Positions 25,802 through 34,302 of a stretch of 64,000 bases of DNA are shown one piece after another. The translations under genes were made by a program, and so were the position numbers. The first letter of the stretch is position 1. The number at the start of each line of letters is the position of its first letter. The stretch is from positions 9,920,001 through 9,984,000 of the forward strand of contig NZ_CP092431.1 in the NCBI RefSeq assembly GCF_022385335.1. Reading direction: 5' to 3'. Source of the stretch: Streptomyces deccanensis. Its GTDB lineage: Bacteria; Actinomycetota; Actinomycetes; Streptomycetales; Streptomycetaceae. The notes beneath the pieces are model-generated. The model saw only the letters and a list, made by a program, of their open reading frames with translations. It did no database searches and had not been told where the DNA came from.

Positions 25802-26048
25802 CGATATTGTCGAGGTCTACTGATCGCCAAGTTAGGGGCCGCGTTCCGGATGGGCGTGAAAGTGCGATTTCGGTGCTCCTGCCCGGGGTTGGTGTGAGGC
25901 AAGTGAGTGGGAGCGGGTACCATCCTGGTCATGTCTGGTGATCTCCAAGGGGGAGGCCCGTGCCGTGAAAATGCGGTGATGGGAGGGCGGTCGGCTGATC
26001 CGGGGTGGCTGTTGAACGCCGACCGGGGACAGATGCTGGCGGCACCGA

Positions 26049-26459
26049 ATGCTTGAGCCCTTCGAGATCTCTTTCATGGACAGCCTGTCGTGGGATGAAC
26101 TGCGCACAGCTCTGTCGGAGCACTTGAAAACGCCGATCGAAAACGTGGTCATGTTTGGCGATTGGCTGGATCTACCGCCGCAGAGGCAGGGCGAAACGAC
26201 AAGCCTGGACATCATCCGGCAGGAAAGTGGGTACCGAACGCTTGTCGACGGTACGTCCCCGCTGAATGTATGTGGTGAGAAGCTCGGCTTCCTCGCAGCA
26301 GCGCTGGCCATGAATTTCTCGACGAGTGTCGCGATCGGTGACTACACGCATGACTGCGGATACGCATGTGGGCGATTCATCGTCTACCAGCCCGACGGGA
26401 AAACGTTCTCCGCACGAGAAAAATTGGACCGCGAATTCTGGGATCTCGAGCTCGGGTAA
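26049..26459 (+). CDS. Hypothetical protein, low-GC cargo gene
   Basis: A 136-residue acidic protein that I do not recognise. It has two cysteine-bearing segments (LNVCGEKLG and THDCGYACGRF) and no signal peptide or membrane helix. Its GC content is visibly below that of the neighbours. A short open frame (25931-26059) overlaps its start and might be a translationally coupled leader, but this is weak. Size and acidity would suit an immunity-type protein; there is no direct evidence for that. Confidence 0.5.
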   Translation: MLEPFEISFMDSLSWDELRTALSEHLKTPIENVVMFGDWLDLPPQRQGETTSLDIIRQESGYRTLVDGTSPLNVCGEKLGFLAAALAMNFSTSVAIGDYTHDCGYACGRFIVYQPDGKTFSAREKLDREFWDLELG

Positions 26460-26760
26460 CGCAGGACCGGGTGGAAAAGCGGCGATGTTGGTCCAGCCGT
26501 CGTGCGTTCGCGGAACACGTCGAGCAGGTAGTCGCCTGTGACCGGATCGCGCAGCCACGTCTGGTCTACGGCGGCCAGCACCTCCGGTGTGGCGTCCTCC
26601 CGAGGGCGTCCGGGGTGACCCAGATGTCTCCATGCGCGCGCGTCTGGCTGCCGCGGAACAGGTCCAGCGCCCAGCCCGCGGTCACGTGCCAGGGAGTGCT
26701 GATCCCGGCCAACCGCTGCGCGACCTCGCACGGGGTCCAGCAGGAGCCGCATCACGTAGC
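26460..26760 (-). pseudogene. Remnant of a nucleotidyltransferase-like gene
   Basis: Reading the minus strand in shifting frames gives LAGISTPWHVTAGWALDLF, RGSQTRAHGDIWV, then after a shift DPVTGDYLLDVFRE and finally THDGWTNI. These follow the order of the aminoglycoside-adenylyltransferase-like family (G-GWALDLF, R-H-D-E/I, LDPVT, REPHDG). At least two frameshifts and no common start show it is broken. Confidence 0.6.
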
Positions 26761-26814
26761 GGGTCCCGCGCTGCGCGTGACCGTCTCGGCCGAGTGCTGA
26801 GGTTTGCCGGGCGA

Positions 26815-27810
26815 TCACGAAGAGGCCCGTTCGCGGCGGAAGCCTGCTCGATAGTCGGTGGGGCGGACTCCGAAGTGTCGGGTGAAGAGCCTGGCGAAGG
26901 TGCCGTGGTCGCGGTATCCGACTTCCAGATGGATTTGGCGGGCGGTCAGATCCGTGCTTTCCAGCAGGTGTTGGGCTCTGCGCATCCGGGCCCGTTGCAG
27001 GTGCACGAGAGGCGACTCGCCGGTCTCCTGCTTGTAGCGTCGTAGCAGGGTCCGCGTACTGACGTGGAAGTGCTCGGCGAGCGCGGGCAGGTTGTATCGA
27101 TCCTGTAGGTGCTGGTCGAGGAAACGTTGCACCTGGGCGGAGAAGCCGTCGCCCGAGGTGGGCAGGAGCTCGTCGTCGACGTAAGGGGCCTGGGACACGC
27201 GTGCGTCATCGATCAGCGCGATCCGAGCCGTACGGCGTGCCGCGGTGCGCCCGCAATGACGTTGGATGAGGGTCAGCACGAAGTCGTACATCGCGCTGAA
27301 GGCCGCCGTCGTGGTGACCCCGGCGTCACTGACGACCAACTCCCGTGGCACGACATCGGCATCGGGATACCTCCGGGCGAGTCGGCTCGCGAACAACCAG
27401 GCGGTCGTGGCCCGTCGCCCCGCGAGGAGGCCGGCCTCGCCGAGCAGGAACGCACCGACGCAGATCGACACCACGGCGATTCCCCGGTCGGCGTGTGCGC
27501 GGATCGCTTCGACTTCCGGCCGCAGGGCGTCCAGCCCGAGGGCCGGGTCCATTCCCGGAGCCGGTTCGAAACCCGGCACCACGAGGACGTCGACGTCTCG
27601 CGGCGGGACCACCCCGAGCGCGACCCCGCCCGAGGCGATGACACGCCGTCTGGGCGAGATCACGACGGCTTCGAACGGTGTGGGCGAGCCCCCGCCCGCC
27701 CGGCTGACGTGGCTGCCCATCGTCAGCAGATCGACGACCCCGAACACCTCCGACGCGAAGCAGCCCGGGTAGGCCAGCACACCTACCCGCAGCGGACCGG
27801 ACGACCGCAT
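26815..27810 (-). CDS. GlxA-type regulator: DJ-1/PfpI domain plus AraC HTH
   Basis: A 331-residue AraC-family regulator. The N-terminal DJ-1/PfpI-like domain (about residues 5-190) has the Cys loop VSICVGAFLLGEAGLL. The C-terminal AraC domain contains two helix-turn-helix motifs (LPALAEHFHVSTRTLLRRYK and RQIHLEVGYRDHGTFARLF). ATG at 27810 follows AAAGGAG. It is divergent from the dienelactone-hydrolase-like gene across 122 bp and is its likely regulator. Confidence 0.9.
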   Translation of the reverse strand: MRSSGPLRVGVLAYPGCFASEVFGVVDLLTMGSHVSRAGGGSPTPFEAVVISPRRRVIASGGVALGVVPPRDVDVLVVPGFEPAPGMDPALGLDALRPEVEAIRAHADRGIAVVSICVGAFLLGEAGLLAGRRATTAWLFASRLARRYPDADVVPRELVVSDAGVTTTAAFSAMYDFVLTLIQRHCGRTAARRTARIALIDDARVSQAPYVDDELLPTSGDGFSAQVQRFLDQHLQDRYNLPALAEHFHVSTRTLLRRYKQETGESPLVHLQRARMRRAQHLLESTDLTARQIHLEVGYRDHGTFARLFTRHFGVRPTDYRAGFRRERASS

Positions 27811-27932
27811 GAGGCAGCTCCTTTCGGCACCCGGCGTGGCGGGATCACCCAGGAGTATGGCGATCCCGCCCCTCGGCCGGAAGGTCCCGCCCGGCCAGAA
27901 TTGCCCCGACATCCCGTCGGGAGGAGCCGGCC

Positions 27933-28757
27933 ATGACCAGCAGCGAAGCGCAGCACGATGATCCGTTGACCGACTTCCACCGTCGCGAGATGGCGTTCAG
28001 TGGCGTGAGCAAGGCCGTGCACGTCGCCGGAGGCGGTCCTGCGGTGATCGTGATGCCGGAGATGCCGGGCATCAGTCCCGACGTCGCCCGCTTCGCCCGT
28101 TGGGTGCGCGACGCCGGCTTCACGGTCTACGTGCCGTCGCTGTTCGGCACGGACGGCGCTTGTCCGACGGCGGGTCACAGCACGTCGGTGATGAAGCGAG
28201 CCTGCGTGAGCGAGGAGTTCCGGGTCTTCGCGGGCGGCGGCACCAGCCCTGTCGTGGACTGGCTCCGTGCCCTGGCGCGGCGGGCGCACGGCGAGTGCGG
28301 TGGCCCGGGTGCCGGCGTGGTGGGCATGTGCTTCACCGGGAACTTCGCCCTCACGATGACGCTCGAGCCCTCCGTGATCGCTCCGGTCGTCAACCATCCG
28401 TCGCTTCCCCTCGACGACCCGGCCGGGCTGGAGCTCTCGCCGGCGGACGCAGTGGCGATCAGGGAGCGTTTCGAGCGTGATGACCTCAGGGCCCTGGGCT
28501 ATCGGTTCGACAACGACCGCTGGTGCACCGGTCAGCGTTTCGCCGCCTACTCCGCCCTGCTGGGCGAGCGCTTCGACGGCCGGGTCGTGAGTGGCGCCGC
28601 CGCGAACACCGCGCCACCGCCGTTCTTCAAGGACGTCGTCGGTACGCCGCACAGCGTGGTGACCGCCCACCTGGTCGACGAGGAGGGACACCCCACCATC
28701 CGCGCGCGCGATGAGATCATCGCATTCCTCCTGTCGCGCCTGACGGTCGACGTATGA
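27933..28757 (+). CDS. Dienelactone hydrolase family protein
   Basis: A 274-residue alpha/beta-hydrolase of the dienelactone-hydrolase family. The nucleophile elbow uses Cys (GVVGMCFTGNFAL), as in this family, and a late His lies in HLVDEEGHPT. Dienelactone hydrolases open cyclic lactones to maleylacetate in aromatic degradation; many homologues have other substrates. ATG at 27933 follows GGGAGGAG. It is divergent from the GlxA-type regulator. Confidence 0.85.
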   Translation: MTSSEAQHDDPLTDFHRREMAFSGVSKAVHVAGGGPAVIVMPEMPGISPDVARFARWVRDAGFTVYVPSLFGTDGACPTAGHSTSVMKRACVSEEFRVFAGGGTSPVVDWLRALARRAHGECGGPGAGVVGMCFTGNFALTMTLEPSVIAPVVNHPSLPLDDPAGLELSPADAVAIRERFERDDLRALGYRFDNDRWCTGQRFAAYSALLGERFDGRVVSGAAANTAPPPFFKDVVGTPHSVVTAHLVDEEGHPTIRARDEIIAFLLSRLTVDV

Positions 28758-28789
28758 GCACGAGGGGGGACGTGCGAGGCGGCGGCGTC

Positions 28790-29503
28790 CTAGCAGCCAG
28801 CAGCGCCACCCTGGGCGGTGCCCGGGCCCGTGCGGGCGAGGCGGGCCATGGCGCGGTACAGGGCGGTGGGTTCCGGGGCATCGTGCACTGCGGGGATCGG
28901 TGAGCCGGGGGCGGCGTAGGAGCGGATCATGTGGCCGACGAGGCGGCGCCAGGAGTCGGCCGCCGCGTCACCCGTGGCGGCGATGACGCCGGCGTTGGCC
29001 ATGAGCAGGATGACGAGGTCCTCCGGGACGAAGTCCTCGCGGAGGTGGCCGCTGTCCTTGGCGCGCGCGATGAGTTCGAGGAAGCCGTCGTACGCCTCGG
29101 CGCGGCGGGCCTCCAGCGCTTTGGCGGCGGGGAAGGTCATGGTCAGAACGTCGGCGAAGCCGCGGTCGGCGGCCTGCATGGCGCAGACGGCGTGGAGGTA
29201 GCCGGTGAAGCCGTGCCAGGGGTCGGGGTCGGCGAGTGCCTCGGCGGCGGCGTCGACGTAGGCGTCCATGCGGTCGGCGAAGACCGCGTTGACGAGTTCC
29301 TCCCGGGTGGCGAAGCGCCGGCCGAGCGTGGCTTTGCCGACCCCCGCCTCGCGGGCGACGGAGGCCATGGAGACGCCCAGTCCCTCAGTGGCGAAGAGGC
29401 GGCGGGCGGCGGCCAGGATGCGGCAGCGATTGCGCTCGGCGTCGGCGCGCAGCGTCGCCTCTGGTTGCTGGTCCGAGGCCGGGCCGGAAGGTGCGGAGGT
29501 CAT
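28790..29503 (-). CDS. TetR-family regulator (paralogue of 18807-19553)
   Basis: A 237-residue TetR regulator. Its helix-turn-helix (SMASVAREAGVGKATLGRRF) and ligand domain (DPDPWHGF, CAMQAADRGFADVLTMTFP) align nearly end to end with the TetR at 18807-19553, indicating duplication. Its promoter lacks the GGATAGG-N5-CCGGTT array of the other copy and instead has a CCACT-N6-AGTGG dyad next to the start codon, so DNA specificity has probably diverged. Target genes are unclear; it lies divergent from a GNAT gene. Confidence 0.87.
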   Translation of the reverse strand: MTSAPSGPASDQQPEATLRADAERNRCRILAAARRLFATEGLGVSMASVAREAGVGKATLGRRFATREELVNAVFADRMDAYVDAAAEALADPDPWHGFTGYLHAVCAMQAADRGFADVLTMTFPAAKALEARRAEAYDGFLELIARAKDSGHLREDFVPEDLVILLMANAGVIAATGDAAADSWRRLVGHMIRSYAAPGSPIPAVHDAPEPTALYRAMARLARTGPGTAQGGAAGC

Positions 29504-29507
29504 GCCC

Positions 29508-29523
29508 CCACTCTACTAAGTGG
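29508..29523. promoter_or_regulatory. Possible TetR autoregulatory site
   Basis: CCACTCTACTAAGTGG, 5-bp arms around 6 bp, lies five bases before the TetR start codon. Confidence 0.4.
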
Positions 29524-29605
29524 TACGAGTGGGCCGTTTCTGTCGGTGCGCTCGGCGTCAGGCGGAACCGGGAGCCCGTTCGCGAGCGCGCGATAGGTTG
29601 CCGCC

Positions 29606-30136
29606 ATGGATGAACTCGGGTCCGTCGTCTGGCCGCCCACCCCGATCGAGACCGAACGGCTCGTGCTCCGTGGGTCCGAGGCTCGGGACCGTGCGGTCTT
29701 CGTCGACCTGCTGGCGTCACCGGAGGTGCACACGTACCTCGGTGGTCCCCGCCCGCGAGACGAGCTCGAGCGCGAGATGCCCGCAGTGCCCGAGCGGTGG
29801 CCCGGGAGCTTCGTCGTCGAACTCGACCGGGCCATGATCGGTCACATCCTGCTCAGGAGAACACCGGAGCACCATCGCCCGGCTGCCGCGGGGAAGGTCG
29901 ATCTCGGCTATCTGTTCCTGCCGCGAGCGTGGGGATGCGGGTATGCCGCCGAGGCGTGCGCGGCGGCCCTCGACTGGTTGGACGGCGTCCTTCCCGGCGA
30001 GCCGGTCGTGCTCACCACCCAGACCGCCAACACCGGCTCGATGCGCCTGGCGGCCAGGCTGGGGTTCACCGAGGTGGAGCGGTTCCGTGCCTGGGACGCC
30101 GAGCAGTGGCTCGGCCGACGGTCCCCGGTCACATGA
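29606..30136 (+). CDS. GNAT N-acetyltransferase, RimJ/RimL type
   Basis: A 176-residue GNAT acetyltransferase. It starts with the RimJ-type ETERLVLRG, has the acetyl-CoA-binding helix start RAWGCGYAAEACAAAL and ends with NTGSMRLAARLGFTEVERF. It would transfer an acetyl group to a protein N-terminus or small amine; the acceptor is unknown. It overlaps the end of the convergent DUF4157 gene by 8 bp. Confidence 0.87.
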   Translation: MDELGSVVWPPTPIETERLVLRGSEARDRAVFVDLLASPEVHTYLGGPRPRDELEREMPAVPERWPGSFVVELDRAMIGHILLRRTPEHHRPAAAGKVDLGYLFLPRAWGCGYAAEACAAALDWLDGVLPGEPVVLTTQTANTGSMRLAARLGFTEVERFRAWDAEQWLGRRSPVT

Positions 30137-31595
30137 GCTTGCGGCGGCCCGTCTCCTTCTTGAGGCCGCCCACGTTGATCGGCTGGAGGATCACGGTGAT
30201 CGCGCCCACCGTGAAGTGCTGCACCGGACCGCCGGTGTTGCGCCCGTGGAAGCTGTGCGGCAGCGCCTGCCCGTTGGTCGGATCCGTGCCCGACGTATAC
30301 ATGTCGACGATGCCCTCGTACCCCTGGCGGGCCTTCGCGTCGTTGCCGTCCGCGGCCTGCTCCACGGTGATGCGGTCGTCGCCGTCCACGGCGACCACGG
30401 CCGCCACGTGGTAGGGCCACCCGCTGGTGTTGGCGGGCCGGTCGTAGTCACCGTGCCACGCGGTCTCCACGATGGCGAACGCCTGGCCGGGATTCGGCCG
30501 TTCCTCGCCGTTCGCCTGGGGGCCACCGGGCCTGGCCTGCGCGTAGGCCGCCGCGCCCTCCGCGTTCTCCTTGTCGCCCAGGCCGAACTGGCTGCCTCCC
30601 AGGGCGAATTCGCTGGCGTCCTGCCCCAGGGCCAGTCGCTGCTGGTGCATGATCTCCTCGGCCGTGTGGGCACAGTCCGCGAGGAAGGACGTCTCCGGTT
30701 CGTACTGCGCGTACGTGCGCCCCATGATCTCCCCGCTCTCCCCGGTCGGCTTGCAGTACCGGGGCGCTGGGGCACCCTCCGCGACCCAGAAGACGGTGGT
30801 GTCGGCCCCGGGGGTGACGTCCATGATGTACAGGCCGTTCTGCGAGACCCGGGCAGGCCCCAGCTCCGTGGTCGTGACCTCGGAGAAGCGCTGAACGACC
30901 GTGGCGTCGGTACCGTGCGACGCGCCCCGGGCCGTCGCGTCGGTACCGTGCGAAGCGCCTCGGGCCGTCGCGTCTATCTCCCGCTGCACGGGGGCACCGC
31001 CCGAGCCCTGGGCGCCCTGCTCGGGCGTCCGCCGCATCACCCGGACGGCGTTCGCCTCGGCCTCGCGCTCGAAGCGGTCGCCGGGGTCGGAGACACTCAG
31101 GCCCGCCCCGTTGTCCGTACCGGCCACCGGGCCCTGGCGCTGTTGGATCACATGTGTCAGCTCATGGGCGAGGGTGTGCTTGTCACCGCCGCCGTCGCCG
31201 ATGACGATATGGCTGCCGGAGGTGTAGGCACGGGCACCCACCTCGGCCGCGGAGGCGCGGGCCGCGGAGCCGGTGTGCAGGCGAACGTCGGAGAAGTCGG
31301 CGTCGAGGCGGGATTCCATCTCCTGGCGCAGCGGTCCGTCCAACGGATCGCCCGGCGCCCGCAGCACGTCGTGCACGGCGGAGCGCTGCACCGGCTCGGC
31401 CGTGGGCCGCTGATGACCGCAGTCCGCGCTGTGCTGGTGCCGGGCCTGCTGGAGCATACGGGCGACGGCGGCGTTGCCGGCGGTGCGCTGCAGGTCGAGA
31501 AGCGCGTCGGGCACCCGCCCGCCCGGCCGCGCGGCCGCGCTCCTGGCAGCGCGCTGCGGCTGCTTGTCGTTCTTCATCGGCTCTCGCGCGTGCAT
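30129..31595 (-). CDS. DUF4157-domain protein, candidate injected effector/toxin
   Basis: A 488-residue protein. An N-terminal DUF4157 domain (about residues 75-155) has a zincin-like HELTH motif at 144-148 (TLAHELTHVIQQRQG). Known biology links this domain to effectors loaded into extracellular contractile injection systems. A linker has an 11-residue tandem repeat (ATARGASHGTD twice, about 209-230). The C-terminal 250 residues are not recognised but hold C308 (ADCAHTAEE), H396 (WPYHVAAVVAVDG) and E412, an order that would fit a papain-like hydrolase. No injection-machine genes are in the window. ATG at 31577 is an alternative start. Confidence 0.75.
   Translation of the reverse strand: MHAREPMKNDKQPQRAARSAAARPGGRVPDALLDLQRTAGNAAVARMLQQARHQHSADCGHQRPTAEPVQRSAVHDVLRAPGDPLDGPLRQEMESRLDADFSDVRLHTGSAARASAAEVGARAYTSGSHIVIGDGGGDKHTLAHELTHVIQQRQGPVAGTDNGAGLSVSDPGDRFEREAEANAVRVMRRTPEQGAQGSGGAPVQREIDATARGASHGTDATARGASHGTDATVVQRFSEVTTTELGPARVSQNGLYIMDVTPGADTTVFWVAEGAPAPRYCKPTGESGEIMGRTYAQYEPETSFLADCAHTAEEIMHQQRLALGQDASEFALGGSQFGLGDKENAEGAAAYAQARPGGPQANGEERPNPGQAFAIVETAWHGDYDRPANTSGWPYHVAAVVAVDGDDRITVEQAADGNDAKARQGYEGIVDMYTSGTDPTNGQALPHSFHGRNTGGPVQHFTVGAITVILQPINVGGLKKETGRRKLM
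30903..30968. repeat. 33-bp tandem duplication within the DUF4157 gene
   Basis: Two near-identical 33-bp units (30903-30935 and 30936-30968) encode the duplicated 11-residue linker. Confidence 0.85.
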
Positions 31596-31874
31596 GGACT
31601 TCCGCTCGTAGGCTGGCAGTTGGGCTGTCCTTTCCCTACCTACCCGGTGAGGCGGACATGGGTGAGGGGCGTACGGGCACGATGCGGTGCCCTTATGGGC
31701 AGCACGTCCGTCCCGACGGGCGGGTATGGGCGGCGCATCCACGCCGGCCGTTCGTGCGGGTGCCGGCGGGACGGCAACCGCGCGAGCTGCCACGGAGCTG
31801 CGATGCGGGCGCAGAGCCCTCACCCTGGAAGAGCAGGGGGCGAGCCGTGCACCGCGCGCGGGAAGGAGGACGAC

Positions 31875-32102
31875 ATGGCCAAAGACCCGGGCAAGGGCAA
31901 GAGGCTGAAGAAGGGGGACAAGGTCGCCTGGAGCAGTCACGGCAGTCAGGCCGAGGGTGAGGTCGAGGAGAGGATCACGGAGCGGAAGAAGGCCGCGGGA
32001 CGAACGGTGGACGCCTCGCCCGAGGAGCCGCAGTACCAGGTCCGCAGCGAGAAATCCGGCAGGTCCGCGGTGCACAAGCCGTCCGCTCTGAAGAAGAAGT
32101 GA
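31875..32102 (+). CDS. DUF2945 small protein (TUDOR-like)
   Basis: A 75-residue lysine-rich protein with the DUF2945 layout: KKGDKVAWSSHGSQAEGEVE near the N-terminus and PQYQVRSEKSGRSAVHKPSAL near the C-terminus. The family is predicted to form a TUDOR/SH3-like barrel; function is unknown. ATG at 31875 has an excellent GGAAGGAGG ribosome site. It is followed after six bases by the DUF3140 gene. The 279 bp upstream hold no convincing gene. Confidence 0.88.
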   Translation: MAKDPGKGKRLKKGDKVAWSSHGSQAEGEVEERITERKKAAGRTVDASPEEPQYQVRSEKSGRSAVHKPSALKKK

Positions 32103-32108
32103 TGTCGC

Positions 32109-32441
32109 GTGGCGGGCGACGAGCACGAAGAGACCTGGGACGAGTTCCGCGAGCTGGTGAACATGAAGCCCGGCGACCTGGAGAAGTGGCTGGACTCGGA
32201 ACAGTCGCAGAGCGCCGGGCAGCACGTGGACGGCGGCGAGTCCACGGGCCACGCTTCCGGCCGCCGGATCGTCGGCATCCTGCACGCCCGCAAGGGCGAC
32301 CTCACGGACGACGACTACCGGCACATGCGGAAGGTCATCGGCTACATCCGGCGGCATCTCGCGCAACGGCCCACGGGTGACGTACGGGACACCCGGTGGA
32401 GGCACTCCCTCATGAACTGGGGCCACGACCCGCTGGCTTGA
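32109..32441 (+). CDS. DUF3140 small protein
   Basis: A 110-residue protein with the DUF3140 features EFRELVNMKPGDLEKWLDSE, then RIVGILHARKGDLTDDDYRHM and IRRHLAQRP. The family is predicted to be DNA-binding but is uncharacterised. GTG at 32109 lies six bases after the DUF2945 stop, so the two form an operon, an association common in actinobacteria. Confidence 0.88.
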   Translation: MAGDEHEETWDEFRELVNMKPGDLEKWLDSEQSQSAGQHVDGGESTGHASGRRIVGILHARKGDLTDDDYRHMRKVIGYIRRHLAQRPTGDVRDTRWRHSLMNWGHDPLA

Positions 32442-32640
32442 CGGGCCGGCGACCCCCTGGCCTGACTGGCCGGCCACGCGCCGGCGCCTGCGCGACGGCG
32501 TCGAGGAGCGCGTCGCCGTCGGCATGCCTGCCTGGCCCTGCTGGACCCAGGTGACAGCGAACCTTCCTCGCGGTTCGTCGGTGGACGAACGTCAGAACCG
32601 CGCCTTCCACACGGGACGCGCGGAGAGGAAGACAGGACAG

Positions 32641-33582
32641 ATGCGTGCAGCAGTAGTCAGGGAGGCAGGCGGCCCCGAGGCGATCGAGATCGTGGAGGTG
32701 GCGACACCCGAGCCGGGGCCCGGGGAGGTACTGGTCAAGGTGGCCGGAGCTTCGGTCAACTTCGCCGACGTCATGGTGCGTATGGGGCTCAACGTGCAGT
32801 ACGGCGCCACCGCGGCGCGCCCGCAGTTCGGCCTCGGTACGGATGTGGCCGGCACGGTCGCCGCGCTGGGCGAGGGTGTCACCAGGTTCGGCGTCGGCGA
32901 CGCCGTCCTCGGCACGCAGGAGCGGCTGGACCGGCCGTTGGGCACTCAGGCCGAGTACGTCGTACTCGAGGACTGGGAGCTCGCCCCCGCGCCGAGCGGA
33001 ACGGACCTGGTGCACCTGGCCACGGTCGGGCTGAACGCGACCACCGCCGATCAGGCGCTGGACGAACTGGCCCTGGAACCGGGGGAGTGGCTGCTGGTGT
33101 CCGGCGCTGCCGGCGGAGTGGGGCTCTTCACGGTCGAGCTCGCGCGGCTTCGGGGGCTGAACGTGATCGCCCAGGCCGGACCGGCCGACGAGAAGCTCGT
33201 CCTGGAGGCCGGCGCGCGGCTTTTCGTCTCGCGCGACGACGACTTGGTCCCCACGGTGCGCCGGCTGGTGCCCGGGGGCGTGCACGGCGCGGTCGACGCG
33301 GCCAACCTCGCCGCCGGGGCGGCGGACGCGGTGCGGCACGGAGGTGCGTTCGTGTCGTTGCTCAACTCCGCGCCCATGGCGCGCCGCGAGGTGCGGATGA
33401 TCAATATGGCGTGGCACACCGACGCCGAGCGCCTGGCCAAGCTGGCGGCCTATGCGGGCACCGGTCTGATCAGCCTGCGGGTGGCGAAGACCTATCCCCT
33501 GGACCAGATCGCCGACGCCCACCACGCCCTCGCCGCGGGCGGGCTGCGGGGCCGGATCGTCCTGGTCCCCGACCATGCGTGA
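32641..33582 (+). CDS. Zinc-independent quinone oxidoreductase (MDR family)
   Basis: A 313-residue medium-chain reductase. The N-terminal GroES-like domain (EPGPGEVLVKVAGASVNFAD) is followed by a Rossmann domain (VSGAAGGVGLFTVELAR, about residues 157-173). No zinc-ligand cysteines are seen, which suits NADPH:quinone reductases. It may reduce quinones formed during aromatic metabolism. ATG at 32641 has a weak AGGAAGACAGGA region. A strong terminator follows. Confidence 0.85.
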   Translation: MRAAVVREAGGPEAIEIVEVATPEPGPGEVLVKVAGASVNFADVMVRMGLNVQYGATAARPQFGLGTDVAGTVAALGEGVTRFGVGDAVLGTQERLDRPLGTQAEYVVLEDWELAPAPSGTDLVHLATVGLNATTADQALDELALEPGEWLLVSGAAGGVGLFTVELARLRGLNVIAQAGPADEKLVLEAGARLFVSRDDDLVPTVRRLVPGGVHGAVDAANLAAGAADAVRHGGAFVSLLNSAPMARREVRMINMAWHTDAERLAKLAAYAGTGLISLRVAKTYPLDQIADAHHALAAGGLRGRIVLVPDHA

Positions 33583-33613
33583 CAGGGCCCTGATCGCGAG
33601 GTAGCTCCAGAGG

Positions 33614-33652
33614 CGAGGCTCCCGCCACCCATATCCGGTGGCGGGAGCCTCG
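33614..33652. terminator. Hairpin terminator
   Basis: A 16-bp perfect stem (CGAGGCTCCCGCCACC and its complement) with a 7-base loop, after the quinone reductase gene. Confidence 0.8.
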
Positions 33653-33679
33653 GTGTGCTACCTGCCTGACTGCCGGCGG

Positions 33680-33840
33680 TTACCCGGTGTCAGAGGCACT
33701 CGACCACCTGGTGGCGGTCCACCAGGCGCCGCTCGAGTTCCCGACGAGGCTGCCCTGCCTGTCGTAGACGTAGCTGCCGCCGCAGGCAGCGCTCAAAGTC
33801 GCCAGGGACAGTCCGCACGCGACCAGTGCCCCCTCGGTAC
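33680..33840 (-). CDS. Possible small lipoprotein or fragment
   Basis: A frame ending in TAA at 33680 encodes VACGLSLATLSAACGG, a plausible lipobox (LSAAC), then YVYDRQGSLVG and a short tail. No ATG, GTG or TTG start is in frame after the upstream gene's stop; only CTG codons are available. It may be the broken end of a lipoprotein gene. Confidence 0.3.
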
Positions 33841-33849
33841 GGTGGGTGA

Positions 33850-34302
33850 TCAGTCGGGGGCGGTTGCGGGGGTGGGGGCCGGGGAGAGGATCGGGCGGGT
33901 CACACGGTGGGTGATCTTCCAGTGCCCGTTGTCGAGCCGGTAGTGGTCGTTCACTTCCACGATGTGCCCGGCGTTCGCGGGCGGATAGAGGGCGGGGCCC
34001 TCGTCGGCGGGGGTGGCTCCGCCGTACGCGAGCAGGGAGACGGTGGCCTGGGCGGTCCTGTCGCCGATGCTGTGGAAGTGCTGGTTGGTGACGAGGTGGC
34101 GGACCGTCATCTCCGGTCCGGAACGAGCGTGGAGCACGTCCATGATCTCGGCATGACCGCGCAGCTTGCGTCCACGCACCTCGTACAGGGCGTCGGGAGC
34201 GAACAGTTCGATCAGTGCGTCGTACTCGCGACGGTCGTAGTGGTGGAAGAAGGCCGTGTTCAGCCGAGTCAGTGACCAGGCCGTGGCGTCCTCGGAAGTC
34301 AT
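33850..34302 (-). CDS. SnoaL-like / NTF2-fold protein
   Basis: A 150-residue SnoaL-like protein. The fold starts FFHHYDRREYDALIELFAPDALYEVRG and ends with VEVNDHYRLDNGHWKITHRVTRP, the usual cone-shaped NTF2-fold pattern. Such proteins act as cyclases, isomerases, dehydratases or small dioxygenase subunits. It overlaps the intradiol dioxygenase stop by 4 bp and so is translationally coupled to it. Confidence 0.85.
   Translation of the reverse strand: MTSEDATAWSLTRLNTAFFHHYDRREYDALIELFAPDALYEVRGRKLRGHAEIMDVLHARSGPEMTVRHLVTNQHFHSIGDRTAQATVSLLAYGGATPADEGPALYPPANAGHIVEVNDHYRLDNGHWKITHRVTRPILSPAPTPATAPD

Noticed and set aside
31658..31960. 100-codon frame upstream of the DUF2945 gene
   Set aside because: It overlaps the well-supported DUF2945 start, is Arg/Pro-rich and shows no family resemblance.
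30129..32441. A complete contractile injection system locus
   Set aside because: No sheath, tube, baseplate or AAA+ genes are present; only the DUF4157 protein is.
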